Source: Bradyrhizobium sp. BR 10289 (GTDB lineage Bacteria > Pseudomonadota > Alphaproteobacteria > Rhizobiales > Xanthobacteraceae). From it: a DNA stretch of 64,000 nt. Positions 55,750 through 64,000 of this stretch are shown here, piece after piece. The stretch is taken from positions 186,001-250,000 of the forward strand of contig NZ_JACOFR010000006.1 in NCBI RefSeq assembly GCF_019455385.1. The letters are read 5' to 3'. Each line of letters starts with the position of its first letter. Within the stretch, counting starts at the first letter, position 1. The translations under genes and the position numbers were made by a program. The notes beneath the pieces were generated by a model. The model made no database searches and was not told the origin of the DNA. It was given only the letters and a program-made list of their open reading frames with translations.

Positions 55750-56967
55750 CTAGCCGGGTCCTGCGCCCTGTGTCGCCGTATACACGGCGTAGAGCGACTG
55801 GCTCGCGGCCATGAACAGGCGGTTACGCTTGGGGCCGCCGAAGCAGATGTTGCCGCACACCTCCGGCAGGCGGATGCGCCCGAGCAGCTTGCCCTCCGGC
55901 GACCACACGGTGACGCCGCTATAGCCGACCGCGCGGCCGGCATTGCTGGAGGCCCAGACATTGCCGTTGACGTCGCAGCGCACGCCATCGGGGCCGCATT
56001 TCACGCCGTCGATGACGCAATCGGAGAAGCGCTGCTGGTTGGAGAGCTTGTTGTCCGTCCCCACGTCAAACACGAAAATCTCGCCCTTGCCGCCGGGGCC
56101 GGTGTCGCCGGGTCCCTTGCCGGTGGAGACGACATAGAGCTTCTTGAAGTCCGGCGAGAAGCACAGGCCGTTGGGATCGGGCACCTGCTCCTCGGTGACG
56201 ACGAGGTCTATGCGGCCCGAGGGATCGATGCGATAGCAGTTGGTCGGCAGCTCGCGCTTGCCCGGTGTGAAGCCGGCCGGCTGGCCGATCCGCGGATTGA
56301 GCTTGCCGCCCGCATTGCTCGGGCCACCGGCTGCGTCAGGCTCGCCCTCATAGAGCTGGCCGCCATAGGGCGGGTCGGTGAACCAGTAGCTGCCGTCGGG
56401 ATGGGCGACGACGTCGTTCGGCGAGTTCAGCCGCTTGCCCTGGTAGGAATCCGCGAGCACCGTGGCGGTGCCGTCATGCTCATAGCGCGTCACCCGCCGC
56501 GTCAGATGCTCGCAGGAGAGCTGCCGGCCCTGGAAGTCGAACGAATTGCCGTTGGAATTGTTGGAGGGGCTGCGGAAGACGCTGACGCGGCCGTCGTCCT
56601 CGGTCCAGCGCATTTGCCTGTTGTTGGGAATGTCGCTCCAGAGCAGATAACGTCCCTGTGCGCTCCAGGCCGGACCTTCCGCCCACAACAGGCCGGTATA
56701 GAGGCGCTTGATCGCGGTGTTGGGCTGCGCGAGATCGTTGAAGGATGGATCCACCGCGACGATGTCGGGGTCCCAGAAATAAGTCGTCGGCGCCCCATGA
56801 GGCCCGAAATCGCGCGGCGGGGTGGTGATCGTGGTCGGCGGTGCGGCCGGGCCGGTCTGGGCCAGTACGGGGCCGGCCATCGTGGCGGCGGCGCCGAGCG
56901 CGAGGCCTTGCACCAGCGTCCGTCGTGAAAGCGCAGCATCCTGGTCACGCTGCTGTTGGCGTGTCAT
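55750..56967 (-). CDS. SMP-30/gluconolactonase-family protein, Tat-exported
   Basis: 405 residues. A twin-arginine signal (SRRTLVQGLALGAAATMAG) leads into a six-bladed propeller: WAEGPAWSAQGRYLLWSDIPNNRQ, RLNSPNDVVAHPDGSYWFTDPPYG, DPNGLCFSPDFKKLYVVSTG and DGVKCGPDGVRCDVNGNVWA, with the acidic and Asn ligands of a lactonase metal site. It should hydrolyse sugar lactones in the periplasm. The ATG at 56967 has GGGAGG upstream; the frame is open further without need. A hairpin terminator follows. Confidence 0.9.
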   Translation of the reverse strand: MTRQQQRDQDAALSRRTLVQGLALGAAATMAGPVLAQTGPAAPPTTITTPPRDFGPHGAPTTYFWDPDIVAVDPSFNDLAQPNTAIKRLYTGLLWAEGPAWSAQGRYLLWSDIPNNRQMRWTEDDGRVSVFRSPSNNSNGNSFDFQGRQLSCEHLTRRVTRYEHDGTATVLADSYQGKRLNSPNDVVAHPDGSYWFTDPPYGGQLYEGEPDAAGGPSNAGGKLNPRIGQPAGFTPGKRELPTNCYRIDPSGRIDLVVTEEQVPDPNGLCFSPDFKKLYVVSTGKGPGDTGPGGKGEIFVFDVGTDNKLSNQQRFSDCVIDGVKCGPDGVRCDVNGNVWASSNAGRAVGYSGVTVWSPEGKLLGRIRLPEVCGNICFGGPKRNRLFMAASQSLYAVYTATQGAGPG

Positions 56968-57253
56968 CGCGTCCTCCCGGTCATGTTGGCTGGCCGGTTG
57001 ATCCGGCCGAGCTGCCGTGGAGGTTAGTCCGGTCTGCGACCAGTTGCGAGCGGTGGATTCGCATCCTTTGCGCGATGCCGAAATGATGTCGCGAATTCGT
57101 CGCAGCTCCGTCTCAAACGAGGCTCCCGAACCTGCGCATGGCCGTTCCACAGGCGTGAACGACTGTTCGTTCGCCTCACAATGATGGAGCACGCAGCCTT
57201 GACCCCGCCCTCATTGCTGCGCACAACTCTTCCGGACAAAGTCGGAGTTGAGT

Positions 57254-57496
57254 GTGGGTGTCTTCATCTTGATCGTGTTGCTCGCGATGGCCTTCGCGGG
57301 CGGCTATTTCACGCGCGACTACATCTCCCGCCAGCGCCGTGCTGAAGCCCGTCGCATGCGCGGCTACGCGCAGCCGGATTGGCTCAATGCCAATGCGCCC
57401 GCCAATACCAATGAGGTCGCCCCGCCGGCCACCGGCGAACTCGGTCAAATGCTCGACCGCTGGGAGAGCAGGGCCCGCGCCCGCCGCGCGGGGTAG
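57254..57496 (+). CDS. Small membrane-anchored protein, 80 aa
   Basis: One hydrophobic helix at the N-terminus (GVFILIVLLAMAFAGGYF) followed by a basic stretch (RDYISRQRRAEARRMRGY) and a Pro/Ala/Asn-rich tail ending in GELGQMLDRWESRARARR. GTG at 57254 with GGAG six bases ahead; an in-frame TTG at 57248 is too close to it. It resembles short membrane-anchored basic proteins of unknown role. A weak hairpin lies after it at 57561. Confidence 0.6.
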   Translation: MGVFILIVLLAMAFAGGYFTRDYISRQRRAEARRMRGYAQPDWLNANAPANTNEVAPPATGELGQMLDRWESRARARRAG

Positions 57497-57560
57497 GTCG
57501 GGGTTGCCCGGCGCGAAGACCGGATGTCACGCCGGGCGATCCGGGCCGCAAGATCAACCA

Positions 57561-57584
57561 GGTCAGTCTCCCTGACCATCTTTT
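57561..57584 (+). terminator. Weak hairpin with T run
   Basis: GGTCAG, TCTCC, CTGACC, ATC, TTTT. A six-bp stem and short T run 65 bases after the small gene; a modest terminator at best. Confidence 0.35.
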
Positions 57585-57597
57585 GGCGTTGCAGTTG

Positions 57598-57624
57598 CGC
57601 CCGTTTCTCGTCTAGAAACGGGCG
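57598..57624. repeat. Perfect 10-bp inverted repeat
   Basis: CGCCCGTTTC, loop TCGTCTA, GAAACGGGCG. It lies 70 bases before the leucine leader ORF and has no T run, so it may be an operator or an RNA hairpin. Confidence 0.6.
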
Positions 57625-57693
57625 TATCGAGCCTCCCGGCAACCAACCGTCAACGGTTTTGACCGAGGATTGAGGGCTCAAAAGGGTCTGGCA

Positions 57694-57810
57694 ATGCTGA
57701 TTCGCGGCCAAATCGAGGGATTTTCGGGGGAGGTGGCTCTGGCCGCCGCCACGATCCCGGCTGCGCTGCCCACCCTCCTGATTAGCGGGCTTCTTCTTAG
57801 CTGCCCCTGA
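57694..57810 (+). CDS. Leucine-rich leader peptide upstream of leuA
   Basis: A 38-codon ORF on the same strand as leuA, 108 bases before it. Eight of 38 residues are Leu, and the last eleven codons read CTC CTG ATT AGC GGG CTT CTT CTT AGC TGC CCC then TGA. Three CTT codons in a row are striking because CTT is rare in this GC-rich genome. Its stop lies inside the left arm of a perfect 8-bp hairpin (57804-57811 with 57840-57847). This is the layout of a leucine attenuator: stalling at the Leu codons would change which hairpin forms. The start is uncertain, with a weak ribosome-binding site. Confidence 0.55.
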   Translation: MLIRGQIEGFSGEVALAAATIPAALPTLLISGLLLSCP

Positions 57811-57879
57811 GGGCCGGCTGGGCGCTGCGCGCCTGGGCACTCAGGGGTTGGTCAAGATCACCGGACACCTCAGGCGCCC
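57804..57879 (+). promoter_or_regulatory. Mutually exclusive hairpins, putative leuA attenuator
   Basis: CCCCTGAG (57804-57811) pairs with CTCAGGGG (57840-57847), enclosing GGCGC-TGC-GCGCC (57821-57833). CCTGAG (57806-57811) can instead pair with CTCAGG (57869-57874), and GGGCGC (57820-57825) with GCGCCC (57874-57879). No clear T-run terminator follows, so control may be at elongation or translation. Confidence 0.5.
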
Positions 57880-57918
57880 TTAAGATTGACGGCGCAAAAG
57901 CTCAAAAGGAAATTTGCA

Positions 57919-59478
<1,560 letters not shown>

Positions 59479-59482
59479 CGCC

Positions 59483-59632
59483 TTCGCCTCTCCCGCTTGC
59501 GGGAGAGGCCGACGCGTGCGAAGCGCGCGGCGGGTGAGGGTTCTTTCCTCTCGGGGAGTGTCCCATTGCGGAGACCCCCGCATCCGCCTTCGCCAAGGCT
59601 TCGGCGGACAAGAGCGGGAGAGGGAGCGCAGC
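59483..59632. repeat. Palindromic intergenic repeat after leuA
   Basis: GCCTCTCCCGC, TT, GCGGGAGAGGC at 59483-59506 is a perfect 11-bp hairpin; GGCGGGTGAGGG, CCGCCTTCGCCAAGGCTTCGGCGG and GAGCGGGAGAGGGAGCGCAGC follow. Same class as 17100. It fills half of the gap to the TRAP gene. Confidence 0.75.
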
Positions 59633-59769
59633 ACTGATCGCGGCGCCAACATCATGAATACCTGCCCTGCTAAGGGCCAATAGCGGCTGTCTCTCCCAGC
59701 CGCTATTGATGCTGCCGGCATAAGAATTGGCCGTCCGCATCGGCGGCCCAAATACAACAGGGAGAGATC

Positions 59770-60774
59770 ATGCGCACCTTTGCGATCGCAGCGTCCATCG
59801 CGGCACTGGCACTTGGCTTGACCGGGCCGGCATCGGCCCAATCGCCTATCATCATCAAGTTCAGCCATGTGGTCGCGACCGACACGCCGAAGGGCAAGGC
59901 CTCCGAGAAGTTCAAGGAGCTCGCCGAGAAGTACACCGGCGGCAAGGTCAAGGTCGAGGTCTATCCGAACTCGACGCTCTACAAGGACAAGGAGGAGCTC
60001 GAGGCGCTCCAGCTCGGCAGCGTGCAGATGCTGGCGCCGTCCAACTCGAAATTCGGTCCGCTCGGCATCCGCGAGTTCGAGGTGTTCGATCTGCCCTACA
60101 TCCTTCCCGACCTGAAGACGCTGCGGAAGGTGACGGAAGGTCCGCTCGGAGCAAAGCTGCTGAAGCAGCTCGAGCCCAAGGGCATCACCGGCCTTGCCTA
60201 CTGGGACAACGGCTTCAAGCAGATGAGCGCCAACAAGAGGCTCGTCGCGCCCGCCGACTACCAGGGCGTCAAGTTCCGCATCCAGTCCTCGCGCGTGCTG
60301 CAGGCCCAGTTCAAGGCGCTCGGCTCGCTGCCGCAGGTGATGGCGTTCTCGGAAGTCTACCAGGCACTGCAGACCGGCGTCGTCGACGGGCAGGAGAATA
60401 CCTGGTCGAACATCTATACCCAGAAGATGCACGAGGTGCAGAAGTACATCACCGAGACCAATCACGGCTACATCGGCTACGTCGTCATCGTGAACAAGAA
60501 GTTCTGGGACGATCTGCCGGCCGACATCCGCGAGCAGCTGTCGAAGGCGATGAAGGAAGCCACCGACTTCAACAACGCGCAGTCGCAGAAGGAAAACGAC
60601 GACGCGCTCGCCGAGGTCAAGAAGAGCGGCAAGAGCGAGATCATCAAGCTCACCGCCGAGCAGGACGAGGCGATGCGCAAGGCGATGGAGCCGGTCTACA
60701 AGGACGCCGCCAGCCGTGTCGGCCAGCCGCTGATCGACGAGTTCCTGAAGGAAGCCAAGAGCACGACGAATTAG
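59770..60774 (+). CDS. dctP: TRAP transporter substrate-binding protein (DctP family)
   Basis: 334 residues, signal peptide ending TGPASAQ (about residue 23). DctP marks: IKFSHVVATDTPKGKASEKFKELAEK, GKVKVEVYPNSTLYKD, the ligand-binding Arg in GVKFRIQSSRVLQAQF, and DGQENTWSNIYTQKMHEV. It captures C4-dicarboxylates or similar acids for DctQM. No DctQ or DctM gene follows; an intrinsic terminator ends the unit, so the membrane partners must lie elsewhere. GGGAGAGAT precedes the ATG. Confidence 0.93.
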   Translation: MRTFAIAASIAALALGLTGPASAQSPIIIKFSHVVATDTPKGKASEKFKELAEKYTGGKVKVEVYPNSTLYKDKEELEALQLGSVQMLAPSNSKFGPLGIREFEVFDLPYILPDLKTLRKVTEGPLGAKLLKQLEPKGITGLAYWDNGFKQMSANKRLVAPADYQGVKFRIQSSRVLQAQFKALGSLPQVMAFSEVYQALQTGVVDGQENTWSNIYTQKMHEVQKYITETNHGYIGYVVIVNKKFWDDLPADIREQLSKAMKEATDFNNAQSQKENDDALAEVKKSGKSEIIKLTAEQDEAMRKAMEPVYKDAASRVGQPLIDEFLKEAKSTTN

Positions 60775-60820
60775 TGCGCGACGAACCAGCTCACGCCAGG
60801 TGGATAAATAATGCATGAAC

Positions 60821-60857
60821 GAAGGGCTTCCGTGCCGTCACGGAAGCCCTTCTTGTT
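60821..60857 (+). terminator. Intrinsic terminator after dctP
   Basis: GAAGGGCTTCCGTG, loop CCGT, CACGGAAGCCCTTC, then TTGTT: a 14-bp perfect stem. Confidence 0.88.
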
Positions 60858-60997
60858 GCAAATCGTTTCAATATGCATCTGAACAGGCATTCACGGCAGT
60901 TACATCTCTGTAAGAACGGCTTCCCTGTCCAAGTTGTAAGTTGCGCACTGGCCTCGCGGCGCTCATCTTCGACGCATCCTTCCAGAGGAGGTATGTC

Positions 60998-61594
60998 ATG
61001 AGGAAGTTCACCATCGCCGCCATCGCCGTGCTCAGCATCGCCGGCTCGGGCGCGGTCTATGCCCAATATCATCGCCCGTGGATGGAGCACTTCCACCACA
61101 TCCGCATGAACCCGGAAGACCGCGCCGCCTTCGTCGACGCGCGGATCGCCGCCGTCCATGCCGGGCTGAAGCTCAACGCCGACCAGGAGAAGCTGTGGCC
61201 GCCGGTCGAGGCCGCCGTGCGCGACTTCGCCAAGCTGCGCATCGACCGCGCCAATGCGCGGATGAATGCCGGCCCCGGCAATGCGGACAAGCCGGAGGAT
61301 CCGGTCGCCCGCCTGCGCGAGCGCGCCGATGACATGGGCGCGACCTCCGCTGCCCTGAAGAAGATCGCCGATGCCGCCGACCCGCTCTACAAGACGCTCG
61401 ATGACGGCCAGAAGCGGCGCCTCGCCGTGCTGACCCGCCACCGCGGTCCGTTCGGCGGCGGTGAGGACGGCCCGCCCCGTCACTTCATGGAACGCGGCAT
61501 GGACCGCATGATGGAGCGGGGCATGGACCGCTTCCACGGCGACCGTTTCGACCGTGACGGCGGCGAGGGGCGGGACCGCGAGGGCCGGCTCTGA
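60998..61594 (+). CDS. Periplasmic LTxxQ-motif (Spy/CpxP-like) protein
   Basis: 198 residues, with a signal peptide (about 1-24, ending GAVYAQY). GAGGAGGT lies six bases before the ATG. The helical core has two copies of the LTxxQ pattern in altered form (LKLNADQEKLW and LYKTLDDGQKRRL), typical of Spy/CpxP chaperones and metal-stress proteins. The C-terminal third is rich in Arg, Asp, Gly and Met (MERGMDRMMERGMDRFHG), probably disordered. It is followed by a terminator. Role in envelope stress is by family only. Confidence 0.82.
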   Translation: MRKFTIAAIAVLSIAGSGAVYAQYHRPWMEHFHHIRMNPEDRAAFVDARIAAVHAGLKLNADQEKLWPPVEAAVRDFAKLRIDRANARMNAGPGNADKPEDPVARLRERADDMGATSAALKKIADAADPLYKTLDDGQKRRLAVLTRHRGPFGGGEDGPPRHFMERGMDRMMERGMDRFHGDRFDRDGGEGRDREGRL

Positions 61595-61655
61595 GTCACC
61601 CCCGTATTTCCCGCGGGATCAACCCTGGGATTACTGTTGGGAATTACTACTGGCG

Positions 61656-61688
61656 AAGCCGCTGGAATCCAGCGGCTTTTCGCTTTTT
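61656..61688 (+). terminator. Intrinsic terminator
   Basis: AAGCCGCTGG, loop AAT, CCAGCGGCTT, then TTCGCTTTTT. It separates the LTxxQ gene from the tRNA. Confidence 0.85.
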
Positions 61689-61778
61689 GGGGACTGTGGA
61701 AAAACCTTCATTGCATCGCTTGCCAGACCGGATTCGCTTTGCTAAACGACCGGCCTCGCAAGGCACTCACCGCCTTTC

Positions 61779-61854
<76 letters not shown>

Positions 61855-62021
61855 CTCGCAAGAGATTGGTCCGCAAGGGCATTTTTGAATTCCTCGGCAG
61901 AGCAAACCGGGATCCGTGCGACGCTTTTAACGGTCGCACGCCGTGCGACGAGTCCGGTAATTAGGGCCGAAGCCCATCTATCGCTGAAACGCGCAGCCAA
62001 ACGAGACCTACCGGTGCGCGT
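61855..62021. other. Gap between tRNA and integrase remnant
   Basis: No gene seen. A short palindrome GTCGCACG-C-CGTGCGAC is at 61933-61949, with a further CGTGCGACG at 61916. The base composition is less GC-rich than the genes to the left, as expected for imported DNA. Confidence 0.4.
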
Positions 62022-62342
62022 TCAATTCTTCATGGCTTCTTTCCGCACATGCAATTCAAGCCTGTCGATAACGGAGTCGGCGGGAGCCGCATTGCGGACG
62101 CGGTAGTGCTTCACGATAGTCTATGCGCTTCGGTATGAACGCACAGTGATGTCGCAGATCGTCAGCAAGTCGCAGCCAGCCCGATCAAGAAGCATGACGC
62201 AGGTATCGCGTAGGTCTTGGTCGTGTTTCTGGTCGAGTTCGCCGGCGCCGTTGACGAACCGCCGGCGCCGGGCAAGGCTTTCACGAGGTTGGCGGCATAT
62301 GGCTCCAAGACCAGGAGACGAAGCGCGTCGCCGTCCGTTCAA
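62022..62342 (-). pseudogene. Remnant of a phage-type tyrosine recombinase/integrase, C-terminal part
   Basis: Translating the minus strand gives DLRDTCVMLLDRAGCDLLTICDITVRSYRSA, then an in-frame TAG (62121-62123), then TIVKHYRVRNAAPADSVIDRLELHVRKE to a stop at 62022. The family reads (H)DLRxTxxTxLaxAGcxxxxIxxItGHsyksaxtIvkHY: Arg of the RDT box and the final Tyr of KHY are both visible, but the HxxR box glycine-His pair is VRS and the frame is broken. It is therefore dead. Its position next to tRNA-Lys, with its C-terminus facing the tRNA, is that of an integrase at an attachment site. Confidence 0.72.
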
Positions 62343-62438
62343 CCGCGATAGGCGTGGCCGCCAAGTACAATCCGCTTGACCTGAAAGCAGCCAGAGGTTG
62401 TCTTAGATCATTCAGACTGCGAATTGCGGGAGAGAGCA

Positions 62439-62882
62439 ATGCCCACATATCACTGCACCGCGTCGATCGGCTTTCTCAATCAGCCGCTTAGAGCGGCGGT
62501 GGCTGAAGCGATCACGCGGATCCACCGCGATATCACTGGCGCTCCCGGCTTCTTTGCGCAGGTGATCTTCCATGAAACCGCCAATGGGAATCATTTTATG
62601 GGAGGCGTGGCAGCCTCCGCAGATCAGATATTCGTTCACGGCTTCATCAGGGCGGGGCGTACGGCTACCAACCTTCGAAAACTCGTGACTGAAATCGTGA
62701 CTTCACTTGCCGGTCTAACAGGCCTGCCGACCAGATGCATTTGGGTTTATCTCACCGAGATACCAGCAAATCAGATGGCGGAATACGGACATGTGCTGCC
62801 CGAGCCTGGGGACGAAGCAAGTTGGCTAGCTGGCCTTCCCGAGGAGGATATACGTTTCCTGAAATCGATCGGAACATCCTGA
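62439..62882 (+). CDS. Tautomerase-superfamily protein, cis-3-chloroacrylic acid dehalogenase-like
   Basis: 147 residues after a GGGAGAGA site. After removal of the initial Met the N-terminus is Pro1 (PTYHC), the catalytic base of the superfamily. Counting from Pro1, the six catalytic residues known for cis-CaaD are all present: Pro1, His28, Arg70, Arg73, Tyr103 and Glu114. Further matches are FFAQVIFHE, IFVHGFIRAGR, IWVYLTEIPANQMAEYGHVLPEPG. cis-CaaD hydrates and dehalogenates cis-3-chloroacrylate to malonate semialdehyde; close relatives such as Cg10062 share the residues but have weak activity. It faces a GntR regulator convergently. It lies in the tRNA-linked, probably acquired segment. 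Confidence 0.85.
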   Translation: MPTYHCTASIGFLNQPLRAAVAEAITRIHRDITGAPGFFAQVIFHETANGNHFMGGVAASADQIFVHGFIRAGRTATNLRKLVTEIVTSLAGLTGLPTRCIWVYLTEIPANQMAEYGHVLPEPGDEASWLAGLPEEDIRFLKSIGTS

Positions 62883-62950
62883 GGGCCGCGATATTGGGGC
62901 GGCAGATCCGAGTCCGGGCGAATTCAAGACATCCAGCGTCGGCGAGGGAG

Positions 62951-63637
62951 CTATCGACCAGAGACGCGTTCGATCTTTCCGGTCCCGAGCGGTTTCAGCA
63001 CGGCCATCTTCAGGCGATGCACATGGGCCCGCGCCAATTTCTCGGCGGCCACTTCGTCGCGGCGGCGCAGCGCATTGGTGATCTCGCGGTGATCTTTGAA
63101 GTTCTCGTTCAGAACCTTGGCCGTTCGTTCACTCGCCCGGCCGCGGCACATCGCGCTCGTTCGTGCATAGATGCCCGTGAGGTGCCGCTCGATCAACGAA
63201 TTGCGAGCTCCGCGTAAGACCTGCTCATGGAACCGGAGCGCGGAGGCCGCAAATTCTCGTTCGTAACGCTCCGAGACAAGCGTCTTCTGATGTTTAATCG
63301 TTTCGGCGAGCTCGTTGAGCTCCGCCTCGGTCATGCGAGCCGCAGCCAACCGCGTGGCCATCCCCTCCAGGGCTTCCCGAGTCTCGAACAAGGCATGCAG
63401 ACGTTCCTCGTCGAACGCGACGAGATAAACGCCCTGCCGGGGCGTAACATCGACCAAGCCCTCGGCATCCAACTTGGTTATGGCGCTCCATACCGGGGAA
63501 CGGCTCACACCGAGCTCCCTCGAGATCATCTCGACGCTCAGCTTTTGACCCGGCTGGAAGCGCGCATCCTCAAGCAGCATAGCGCGCACGGAGTCATACG
63601 CATCGCTAGTCAGAGTGCTTCGGCGAAGCTTACGCAT
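62951..63637 (-). CDS. GntR-family transcriptional regulator (FCD subfamily)
   Basis: 228 residues. The winged helix at about 10-75 (SVEMISRELGVSRSPVWSAITKLDAEGLVDVTPRQGVYL) is followed by the all-helical FCD ligand domain (LFETREALEGMATRLAA, HEQVLRGARNSLIERHL, DHREITNALRRRDEVAAEKLARAHVHRL) with the His/Asp residues that hold a metal and a carboxylate ligand. I take the ATG at 63637; a longer frame to 63676 lacks a ribosome-binding site. It is convergent with the tautomerase gene and divergent from the partial gene at the right edge, so it may control either. Confidence 0.9.
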   Translation of the reverse strand: MRKLRRSTLTSDAYDSVRAMLLEDARFQPGQKLSVEMISRELGVSRSPVWSAITKLDAEGLVDVTPRQGVYLVAFDEERLHALFETREALEGMATRLAAARMTEAELNELAETIKHQKTLVSERYEREFAASALRFHEQVLRGARNSLIERHLTGIYARTSAMCRGRASERTAKVLNENFKDHREITNALRRRDEVAAEKLARAHVHRLKMAVLKPLGTGKIERVSGR

Positions 63638-63853
63638 CCTACTCAGCCCATCAAAGTCATCTTCGCAGATGCACATATTGCCAGATTCGCCCGGAAAATA
63701 GTCGAATATTGTCGGCTCGCCCTTTGGGTGTCATAATAGCTACGGCCGGGCTCTGAGGGGAGCGATACGCATCCGGTCTGCACCTTATTCAAACCGCGTG
63801 CGGGGACCTGTTTGAGGATTTTTCCCGATAGGCGCCGTGCGAAGGAGTGGATT

Positions 63854-64000
63854 GTGGAGCAGGCGAAGGACGTAGCCAGAGCGATTCTGGCCGAAATCGA
63901 GAAGGCCGGTGCCTCATTTGACAGGGCGGAGCCCAATCACGAGCAGCGCTTTCTGAATCTCGATCGGGCTGCAGGCGAATTTCTGTTCTTCCTGGTCCGG
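63854..64000 (+). CDS. Start of a possible O-methyltransferase (cut by window end)
   Basis: GAAGGAG is six bases before a GTG; the first 49 codons are in the window. The pattern VARAILAEIEKAGASFD followed by RFLNLDRAAGEFLFFLVR resembles the N-terminal cap of class I O-methyltransferases (the stretch before the SAM-binding VLEIGT motif), but the SAM site itself is outside. It diverges from the GntR gene with 216 bases between. Assignment is tentative. Confidence 0.4.
   Translation, partial: MEQAKDVARAILAEIEKAGASFDRAEPNHEQRFLNLDRAAGEFLFFLVR

Noticed and set aside
62146..62379. 77-codon plus-strand ORF
   Set aside because: It is antisense to the integrase remnant; Arg/Ser-rich with no motif.

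Overview
The window is a GC-rich chromosomal segment typical of an alphaproteobacterium of the Bradyrhizobium type. The signs are a profusion of ABC/TRAP/TTT solute-binding proteins, Tat-exported lipases and regulators, short palindromic intergenic repeats of the kind scattered through rhizobial genomes, a single tRNA-Lys(CTT), and small rhizobial-style conserved proteins. The genus is inferred from protein resemblance, not from a marker gene.

Layout. 1-1394: the end of a nitrate/sulfonate/taurine-class ABC importer (ATPase cut by the window edge, then permease). 1436-4841: one tight operon of DUF305, a YVTN beta-propeller, an ECF sigma factor and its membrane anti-sigma factor, with a plausible ECF promoter in front. 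4889-7237: a secreted cupin, an orphan NMT1-like binding protein and a Nudix hydrolase. 7331-12923: a complete branched-chain-amino-acid-type ABC operon (binding protein, livG, livF, livH, livM) running into a polyphosphate kinase 2 gene. 12924-13650: a gene-poor stretch with a strong-looking promoter and a 28-codon ORF. 13651-19149: MscS-type channel, a TctC/Bug binding protein and malic enzyme.

19533-25320: a BlaI/BlaR1-like pair whose sensor protease ends in a VHL beta domain between two copies of a repeated module, then a DUF1800/DUF1501 pair. 25355-27421: RlpA-like lipoprotein and several small proteins, one with an EcfG-like stress promoter. 27573-32699: LysR regulator divergent from an MFS pump, then a Baeyer-Villiger monooxygenase fused to an esterase. 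32928-39989: a type-B carboxylesterase lacking the nucleophile, a DODA-type dioxygenase, a SemiSWEET transporter, glgC-glgA, and small proteins.

40005-47417: an organosulfur cluster (three binding proteins, permease, ATPase, acyl-CoA-dehydrogenase-like monooxygenase, SsuD) with a divergent control region carrying a perfect 13-bp inverted repeat. 47755-57496: CmcJ-like oxygenase, RlpA-like protein, Gfo/Idh/MocA oxidoreductase, a second Liv-type binding protein, UvrA2, D-Ala-D-Ala ligase, SMP-30-like lactonase. 57694-59478: leuA preceded by a leucine-rich leader peptide and mutually exclusive hairpins. 59770-61594: TRAP binding protein and an LTxxQ periplasmic protein. 61779-64000: tRNA-Lys followed by an inactivated tyrosine recombinase remnant, a cis-3-chloroacrylic-acid-dehalogenase-like tautomerase, a GntR regulator and the start of a possible O-methyltransferase; this looks like the edge of an integrated island.

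The most interesting items are the VHL-domain BlaR1 protein, the monooxygenase-esterase fusion with an altered fingerprint, the leuA leader, the cis-CaaD homologue at the tRNA-linked boundary, and the organosulfur divergent operator. No CRISPR array, rRNA or intact insertion sequence was seen.
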